DNA of 64,000 nt, taken from Diadema setosum. Lineage: Eukaryota > Echinodermata > Echinoidea > Diadematoida > Diadematidae. Shown one piece after another: positions 25,001 to 34,000 of this stretch. Within the stretch, counting starts at the first letter, position 1; each line of letters begins with the position of its first letter. Under the pieces are notes generated by a model. It did not search any database, had not been told where the DNA came from, and was given only the letters and a program-made list of their open reading frames with translations. The position numbers were made by a program, and so were the translations under genes. The stretch is taken from positions 7,417,547 to 7,481,546 of the forward strand of contig CM067067.1 of assembly GCA_033980235.1 (NCBI GenBank), read 5' to 3'.

Positions 25001-28000
25001 ACAACAGCTGCACACATAAAAAACTGGTTCAGTTATAAAATGCACAATCATATTTTTTTTTCTCACTTGTGTAATCCCACTGTTGATTTCAATTTAGCCT
25101 TCTCAGCTGATGATCTACTGAAATTTAAATGTTGTTTGATTGCAGATTTTCCATGATACATTAATTTTTTTTTTATGTATTTAAATAGTCCGCCTAATCT
25201 ACACTGCTTTCTTCCCCCCCCCCCCCCATCTTTCTTTCATTCTACCTTCCTCTTTATTTTTTTCTTTATCTCAGCTTATTTGAAAATTTGCTGGAAAAAT
25301 TAGCTGGATGTTTCATACTTTCAACAAATTTGAATACATATCTTTTCTATAGCTTTCTCTAAATTTGTTGCTTGTTTTTGCTCTTCCAGCAGGGCTTATG
25401 TTATTTAGACTTTGATATGACATTTTATTATGCTTCAAGAGGAACAGACAGTGGCAAACACATACTACTCTGTTTCTACTGAAACCTGCACAGTCTCAAA
25501 TTATTACAGAAAGGATTGGCTTTGATGTTTGCTCACCACTTTCTCATATTGCACTTGTTTGCCCTGTGACTGCCTTCTTGATCTAAGGTCAATATTTGAC
25601 ATTCTGTATGATAAACTACTCAGTATTCAAAGGGCAAGCTATAGTGCATGGTGGGAAATTACACAAACTGTGCACCACACAGGTTTGGAAAACAATCAAT
25701 TAGGAATTACTCCCCAAGTGAAACACTTTGTAAAGTCTAGAGAATGACACTACTTTTCTGCAGTCCCCTCCCCACTCCCACTAGTAATCTGATCAGTACA
25801 CAAATATTTACATGCTATCAAAACCATAGAATCACATTTTAAAAGTTGCTTTTCGTTTCACAAAAGATAGGCATTGTTTCAGTCTACCGTAAACCTTTGC
25901 CAGACTTTCTTTTCTTCGATGTTGACCCATGATATTATTCTACAAACCACAGAGATGCTGTTTGTACCAGTATTTATAATTTTTGCCATTTGCTGTTTCA
26001 TCCCAAATCATTATATTCTTTTATTTGATATCTCTGTTGGTCATGTAATCATATTACAGTTTCTGTTGAAGAATCATTAAAATCCTCTTTGATCACCAAA
26101 TCTATAACCAGGTTATTCTTACATTGGCAACATATTCTACAATATCACATTTCTTGTGTCTCTCTCAAATGGGCATTCTTTCAGTAAATTTCTTTCATGC
26201 TTTGTGCACATTTGATAATTTTGACGATTTACATTCAATCTTTCTCAAATACAGGTGAAAGATTTGCGGTAAAGTCAATTTTTAGCAAATCAAATGCTGA
26301 CGAAATTATAATTTCTACAGCGAATATCCCCAAAATTTGATGGGTTTGGGTAACAGCCATTTCATATTCAAAAGCGCTCACAAAAGCTGCAAAATACAAC
26401 AGAAACATCGTATCTGCATCATCCTGTAATGATATTGGCATTGCTCATGTACAATGCAAGAAAGCATTTTGCAGAGCAATGGGATATGAAAATATGTGGT
26501 TTTCAGAAGAGCAATTACTTGATAAAAGGGTACTCTCTTTCAATCTTCTGGTTGCTAGGCTCTCAACAGAGCAGTGCAAAAACAAAATGGTACACTGTCT
26601 CACTGAAAGAGAAATAAATTCTCAATGATTCCAAAGAGCCTGGTAGCACTGTCACTAAATTTTGATACTCACCAATATAGAGTATAGGTGTGTGATCGCG
26701 GACATAGTAGACAGATGGTAGTCGTCTCAGACCCTGTTTCCTGATCGTCAGCAGGTCCCCCTCAATGTAAGTTTCAATGTCCATGTCCGCCTTCTCCGTG
26801 GCAAAGTATTTTGCCACTTCTTCATACTCTGGTGCAAACTCACTGCATTTGACACATCCTGGACTGACTGCACAGAAACAAACAAACAAATGAACATAGA
26901 TGAGCAAAATCAAAATCAAGTTGTGCGATCATAATTGCTATCTGATGCTGTTAGATTTTCCTATGAATCTAACTTTCTCTTTCAGTTAATTGAATCACAA
27001 GCCATATTGGTTTTAGTTGTTGTTGTTGTTGTTCAAGTCAAATATCTCAGATTAAAAATGAAGGATATATCAGAAGCTATGACACATTGCATTATCTAGA
27101 ACTTTTGTTATTAAAGCTCTAACATCATACAAGACAAATTTCCTTTAGTACATGTTACCTTAGAAGAAATCAAATTATACAAGATTTTACACAAAGACCT
27201 TTGACTCAATGACCGACCTAACTGTACTGTCATGTCAAATGAAACAAGGAAAAGTAGAAATTACGCGGTGCGTAATATATGTCCCCGCCGGAAGTAGCAT
27301 TTTGTAGCAAAATGTACAATACAGGTCACGAATCAAGGTCCAAGGTCAAAGAAGTCAAAGGTCAAAATTCTGTGTAGAAAGTTTTGAAGCCCTCACCTGC
27401 TGCCATCACATAAAGCAAATGGAATCGAAATCGGGTTAGAAATGGCGGAGTAGCATTTTGTAGCCATTGTACAATATAGGTCAAAAATAAAGGTTGTCAC
27501 AAATGTACACACAAGTAGTTATGTACATGTTTAATGTATCAAGGCTGTATGCATGGTTGTTTTAATGTGTACATTGTATGTACACAGGGTGACCAGATTA
27601 ATGTAGAACCTTCTATATGATATTAGATATAGTACATACAGGCTGACCAGATCAGTGGAGAATTTTCTACATGGTATACAATGTAGCTACAGTACATGTA
27701 TGCATCTGACAGGAAATACATTATAGCTCACTCAATCTAGAATGATTTAACCCATTCCAGAAAATTCTGGGAAGTGCTGGTTGAGTGAGGCACTGCCCTT
27801 GTAGCCCAATGTGATTGGTAGTTAATTTTGGCAATGATGTTATGCACATTAGGAAGTGAGTCATCCAGGATTCCTGGAATTTGGACTTGCTAGTATGTTC
27901 AGGTATGTAGCCCCAGGTTGGAGACAATTACAGAATGTACTAGAAAGGGGTGAATGGATAGTATATAAGCAGGAGAAATTCTGAGGTAGGCAGAGTACCC

Positions 28001-31000
28001 AACACCTCTGCTCTGAGAGTTACGTCACTTCTGGCTCTGAAGCGACTTGTTATAGTCAGTCCTGTGTTACCTGCTGACCTGCTATACAAACTGTGTTTGT
28101 GGAGATAAGGCCTGGAAGACATTTTGCCTGCGGAAATTAATTTGCCTACGTTGGAGATAGACTCCATATTTTAGTGTCAACGGACATTATTACGGCAAAG
28201 CTGTGACGGGCTGGATTCCTCGCTGGACATTATAACGTGAATCATCATTCAACGCATCAACTGGACGTGGTCGTCATAACGTTTGGATTCTGCACGTTTT
28301 GCTGTGGACACATAACTTGGATTTTACCCCGGATCTATACCTTGGACTATCGTAACCTGCACCTCTGGATTTACGTCGAAAGTATCATTCATCGGTGCAT
28401 CGTGGATCATTCCTTTGTGTATAGAGCATCGTATTTGGACATTTCCAGGGATATTGCATGTAATAAGAGTAAGTGATTCTATTACTGATTTGTAACTGTT
28501 TCTATTGATCATTATTGTACTGATGTGAGAACCGATCACGAGTCTGTACCCACAATATCACTGTTAATAAACCGCCTGAACATTAGTTGATTGTTTCGTT
28601 TGTGCGATCATTCTCAGAGTGATTTTGGTCGTAACAAAATTGGGGGCTTGTGTCCGAGAAGTGAATTTAAAGCCAAAACTTAGAATTTGGAACGTTCCGG
28701 AATCCAGAATATTGGTACAGACAAAATAGCAGTGAGTTGACTGTAAAATTGTATATTGTGTGTATACATTGTGACAATGTCAATCAGTACAATGGATGTT
28801 CAGGCATTTGTTCAGAGGACAGATTTGTCCCTCAAAGATTTGCAAAGGTTACGCAAATGTGATTTGACTGCTATCGCACAGCATTTAAATGTTGATGTTC
28901 CACAAGGTGTAAGAAAGGCAGAGATTCTTGACTTAGTAGCTGGTCACATGGAGCTCAAAGAAGAAATTCACACTTCAGATCAAGCTCAAATGTCTGATCA
29001 AACACGACTTGAGCTTGCTAAATTGCAAATGGAAATGGAGAAAGAGAAGATGAGATTAGAAATAGAAAGAGAGCAAAGGGCTAGAGAAATGGAAATGAAG
29101 GAAAGGGAAAGGGCTAGAGAAGTGGAAAGAGAAATTGAAATGAAGAAAATTGAAGTGGAGCAACAACTAAAATTGCGTGAGATGGAATTGACTCATGCAC
29201 AGACTGTTGGAAATCGTGAAAGGGCTCCCTCTGAATTTGATTTGGCAAAGAACATTCGATTGGTGCCAAAGTTTGAAGAAAACAGAGTTGATGCATATTT
29301 TGTGTCATTTGAGAAGGTGGCTGACAGTTTGAACTGGCCACAGGAATTTTGGCCCTTGCTCCTTCAAAGTGTGTTTGTCGGCAAAGCAGCCGATGTGTAC
29401 TCATCTCTTTCCAAAGAGCAATCACGTGACTATGCTACAGTCAAGAAGGCAGTGTTGAATGCTTATGAGTTGGTGCCAGAGGCGTACAGACACAAGTTCA
29501 GAAATTCGTACCGCAAACCAGGCCAGACACATGTTGAGTTTGCTCGTGAAAAAGAAATGATGTTTGATAGGTGGTACAGATCCCTGAAAGTGGATCAGGA
29601 TTTTGATAACCTACGTGAGGTTGTTCTCTTGGAAGAATTCAAAAAGAGTGTTGCTTTCAGTGTGAGGTCGCATTTGGATGATCACAAAGTGACAAGTTTG
29701 CATAAAGCAGCCTTGATGGCTGATGAGTATGAGCTGACCCACAGAAATGACAACAGACCACCTTTCAGGAATTTCTCTGGAAATAAGAGAGACAAAAATC
29801 AGTCGAGCAATCCAAAGAATGCTGGTCCTGGAAAAGACACGAGTTCTGAAACTTTATCGGCACCAAAGCCTCAATCTGACAAAGGGTCCAGTACAAGTGC
29901 AAATGTCATCAAATGTTTTCATTGTAACGAGACAGGGCATGTGAAGTCACAGTGTTGGAAGTTGCAAAACAAAACAAAGAAGGACATGGGATTTGTTATG
30001 TCAAAAAGTGTCCTACCCGAAAATAGTGTCCCGTTCAGTGAAACACAGGCCATTGAAAGTCGATCTCCCAAATTCAAAGATAGGCTGAAGCAGGTGGATG
30101 AGAGCTATCGTAGCTTTTTGTTTGATGGTGAGGTGACCCCATGTGCTTCTGGTGAGGCAGGTAAACCAGTAGTCATCCTGCGGGATACGGGGGCCTCTCA
30201 GTCGTTGATGGTGGATGGTGGTATGACTTTTCCACCAGATAGTGCAGTTAATGCAAAAGTCTTGATTCAGACTGTTGATGGCAGTTTTATGTCAGTACCA
30301 CTGTATAGAGTGGATTTGAAGTGTGACCTAGTTTCTGGTCCTGTCACTGTTGGAGTTGTTCCTGAGTTGCCCATGGCAGGCATTGACTTCTTGTTGGGGA
30401 ATGACTTGGCTGGGGACAAGGTGGTTGCGTCTCCAGTTGTTTCAGATAAACCAGTGGTGGTTGCTGAAACTGAGCAGTTGCAGCAGGAATTTCCTGGGAT
30501 TTTCCCAGATTGTGTTGTGACTAGGTCTCAGGCTCGTAGAGCTGTTCAAGATGATGCGGATTCTGTTGATGTGGAGGAGAATTCCGGTGTTTGGTTGGCA
30601 GAAACCTTTTTCAAGGATTTGAATGATGGGGTTGCTGTATTAGGCTCCGAGGCTAACAGTGATGGGCTGTTTAGCAAGTCTTCCTTGGTTGAAGCACAGC
30701 AGGCAGACTCTGAGTTGAAAGGCTTGTCTCAGACGGCATGTTCTGAGGCTGAGGCTGAAAAGGTCCCTGAGTGCTATTATGTCAAAGATGGCATTTTGAT
30801 GAGGAAGTGGAGACCTCCCCATAGGCCAGCTGATGAGGATTGGACGGTGGTCCGTCAAGTTGTTGTCCCTCCTAGTTACCGCGGTGAGATCTTGAGGATT
30901 GCTCACGAGTTACCTGTTGGCGGCCATTTAGGCGTCAGAAAGACAAAGGACCGGATCATGAGGCATTTCTATTGGTCAGGGTTGAATGTGGATGTGGCTG

Positions 31001-34000
31001 AATTTTGCAAGACTTGTCACACATGTCAGGTGGCTGGTAAGCCACAGCATTCAGTGAAGCCGGCGCCATTGATTCCGATACCTGCGTTTGAAGAACCATT
31101 CAGTCGGGTTCTAGTCGACTGTGTTGGACCTTTGCCTAGGACTAGGTCGGGTCATAAGTACCTCTTGACAATCATGGATATGTCTACATGGTTTCCAGAG
31201 GCTATCCCATTGCGAAATATCACTGCCAAGACTGTGGTAGATGCTCTAGTGCAGTTTTTCACTAGGTATGGGTTGCCAAAGGAAGTGCAGTCTGACCAAG
31301 GGTCAAATTTCATGTCAGTCATATTTCAAGAGGTGATGTATCGTTTGGGTGTGAAGCAGCTGAAGTCGTCAGCTTATCATCCCCAATCCCAAGGTGCGTT
31401 GGAGCGCTACCACCAGACCCTAAAGACAATGATTAGGGCATTTTGTGAGGAGTATCCCGAGGATTGGGATAAGGGCATCCCTTTCCTGCTGTTCGCAACG
31501 AGGGACTCCCCAAATGAGTCGACGGGTTTCAGCCCATTTGAGTTGGTGAACGGTCATGAAGTTAGGGGCCCACTGAAGCTCATCAAAGAGAAATTCATGA
31601 CTGAGGATGATGAGGTCCACCTACTTGACTATTTGTCAAAGTTTCGTGAAAGGCTTTCAAAGGCTTGTGAGGTAGCTAGGGAACACTTGAAAGTGTCACA
31701 AGACTCTATGAAGAGAAAGGCAGACAAAAATGCCAAAGCCCGAACGTTCAAACCAGGTGACAAAGTTCTTGTACTGCTGCCCATACAAGGTGAACCACTG
31801 AAAGCCAAGTTCAGTGGCCCATACTGTGTCGAAAAGAAACTCAATGATGTGAACTATGTGATCAGTACGCCAGACAGATGCAAAGAACAGAGAATGTGTC
31901 ATGTCAATATGTTGAAAGAGTGCTATGACAGAAAGTCAGTTGGTGTAACATAGGTAGTGGATAGCACAGTAGAAAGAAGTTAAGGGTGAAAGGTTTTCAC
32001 CTCAAATCACACATACAGTGTTTAGTTTATCCATTACTGATGTAGCGGTATGCAATTTGAGTTTGACATGATTGTATAAGCTTCGAGAATCCAAGCAATA
32101 TCATTGTAAATGGTATCCATGAAAAGAGAACATGGAATTAATGCAGCTATTCAAAAGGCATGTGATAGTATGTGATTATTGTTGCTTGACTTGGATTGTA
32201 CCTCATATTCATTGTAAATAACAATGAGAAATTGTGAAGGTAAAAGAAACCCTTGCTACGGCAAGGCTTTCTTTTTCCCATGGGGGATGGTGTCACAAAT
32301 GTACACACAAGTAGTTATGTACATGTTTAATGTATCAAGGCTGTATGCATGGTTGTTTTAATGTGTACATTGTATGTACACAGGGTGACCAGATTAATGT
32401 AGAACCTTCTATATGATATTAGATATAGTACATACAGGCTGACCAGATCAGTGGAGAATTTTCTACATGGTATACAATGTAGCTACAGTACATGTATGCA
32501 TCTGACAGGAAATACATTATAGCTCACTCAATCTAGAATGATTTAACCCATTCCAGAAAATTCTGGGAAGTGCTGGTTGAGTGAGGCACTGCCCTTGTAG
32601 CCCAATGTGATTGGTAGTTAATTTTGGCAATGATGTTATGCACATATTAGGAAGTGAGTCATCCAGGATTCCTGGAATTTGGACTTGCTAGTATGTTCAG
32701 GTATGTAGCCCCAGGTTGGAGACAATTACAGAATGTACTAGAAAGGGGTGAATGGATAGTATATAAGCAGGAGAAATTCTGAGGTAGGCAGAGTACCCAA
32801 CACCTCTGCTCTGAGAGTTACGTCACTTCTGGCTCTGAAGCGACTTGTTATAGTCAGTCCTGTGTTACCTGCTGACCTGCTATACAAACTGTGTTTGTGG
32901 AGATAAGGCCTGGAAGACATTTTGCCTGCGGAAATTAATTTGCCTACGTTGGAGATAGACTCCATATTTTAGTGTCAATGGACATTATTACGGCAAAGCT
33001 GTGACGGGCTGGATTCCTCGCTGGACATTATAACGTGAATCATCATTCAACGCATCAACTGGACGTGGTCGTCATAACGTTTGGATTCTGCACGTTTTGC
33101 TGTGGACACATAACTTGGATTTTACCCCGGATCTATACCTTGGACTATCGTAACCTGCACCTCTGGATTTATGTCGAAAGTATCATTCATCGGTGCATCG
33201 TGGATCATTCTTTTGTGTATCGAGCATCGTATTTGGACATTTCCAGGGATATTGCATGTATCTTGTGTAAGTGATTCTATTACTGATTTGTAACTGTTTC
33301 TATTGATCATTATTGTACTGATGTGAGAACCGATCACGAGTCTGTACCCACAATATCACTGTTAATAAACCGCCTGAACATTAGTTGATTGTTTTGTTTG
33401 TGCGATCATTCTCAGAGTGATTTTGGTCGTAACAAAATCAAAGGTCAAAGAAGTCAAAGGTCAAAATTCTGTGTAAAAGTTTTGAAGCCCTCACCTAGTG
33501 CCATCACATAAAGCAAACAGAATCGAAATCGGGTTAGAAATGGTGAAGGAGTAGCATTTTGTAGCAAATGTACAATGTAGGTCAAAAATCAAGGTCAAAG
33601 GTCAAAGAAGTCAAGGGTCAAAATTCTGTGTACAACTTTTGAAGCCCTCACCTACTGCCATCACTTAAAGCAAACGGAATCGAAATCGGGTTAGAAATGG
33701 CGAAGGAGTAGCATTTTGTAGCAAAATGTACAATAAAGACAAAATCAAGGTCAAAGGTCAAAGAAGTCAAAGGTCAAAACTTTGTGTAGAAGTTTTGAAG
33801 CCCTTAAATAGTGCCATCACATAAAGCAAACGGAATCGAAATCGGGTTAGAAATGGCGAAGGAGTAGCATTTTGTAGCAAAATATACAATATAGGTCAAA
33901 GGTCAAGGTCAAAGGTCACAACTGAAATTCTGTGTACAAGTTTCAAAGCTCCCACATAGTGCTATCATATAAAGCAAACAGAATCAAAATTGGCTCATAA

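Larger units (their letters stand above)
27495..33434 (+). mobile_element. Gmr1-like Ty3/Gypsy LTR retrotransposon lacking reverse transcriptase
   Basis: Two LTRs (27495-28636 and 32291-33434) start TGTCAC and end GTAACA. They differ by eye at about 10 substitutions and one 2-bp indel. A tRNA-Pro-like primer site (TGGGGGCTTGTGTCCGAG, from 28640) follows the 5' LTR, and a purine tract (GGGGGATGG) precedes the 3' LTR. The only frame encodes gag, protease and integrase. In Gmr1-type elements of deuterostomes integrase precedes RT and RNase H. Here only 337 nt separate the end of the integrase frame from the 3' LTR, so RT and RNase H are missing. No clear target duplication could be read, because the flanks are themselves repetitive. 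Confidence 0.88.

Noticed and set aside
27940..28167. 75-codon minus frame repeated at 32738-32965
   Set aside because: It lies inside the two LTR copies, which explains the duplication. It has no domain.
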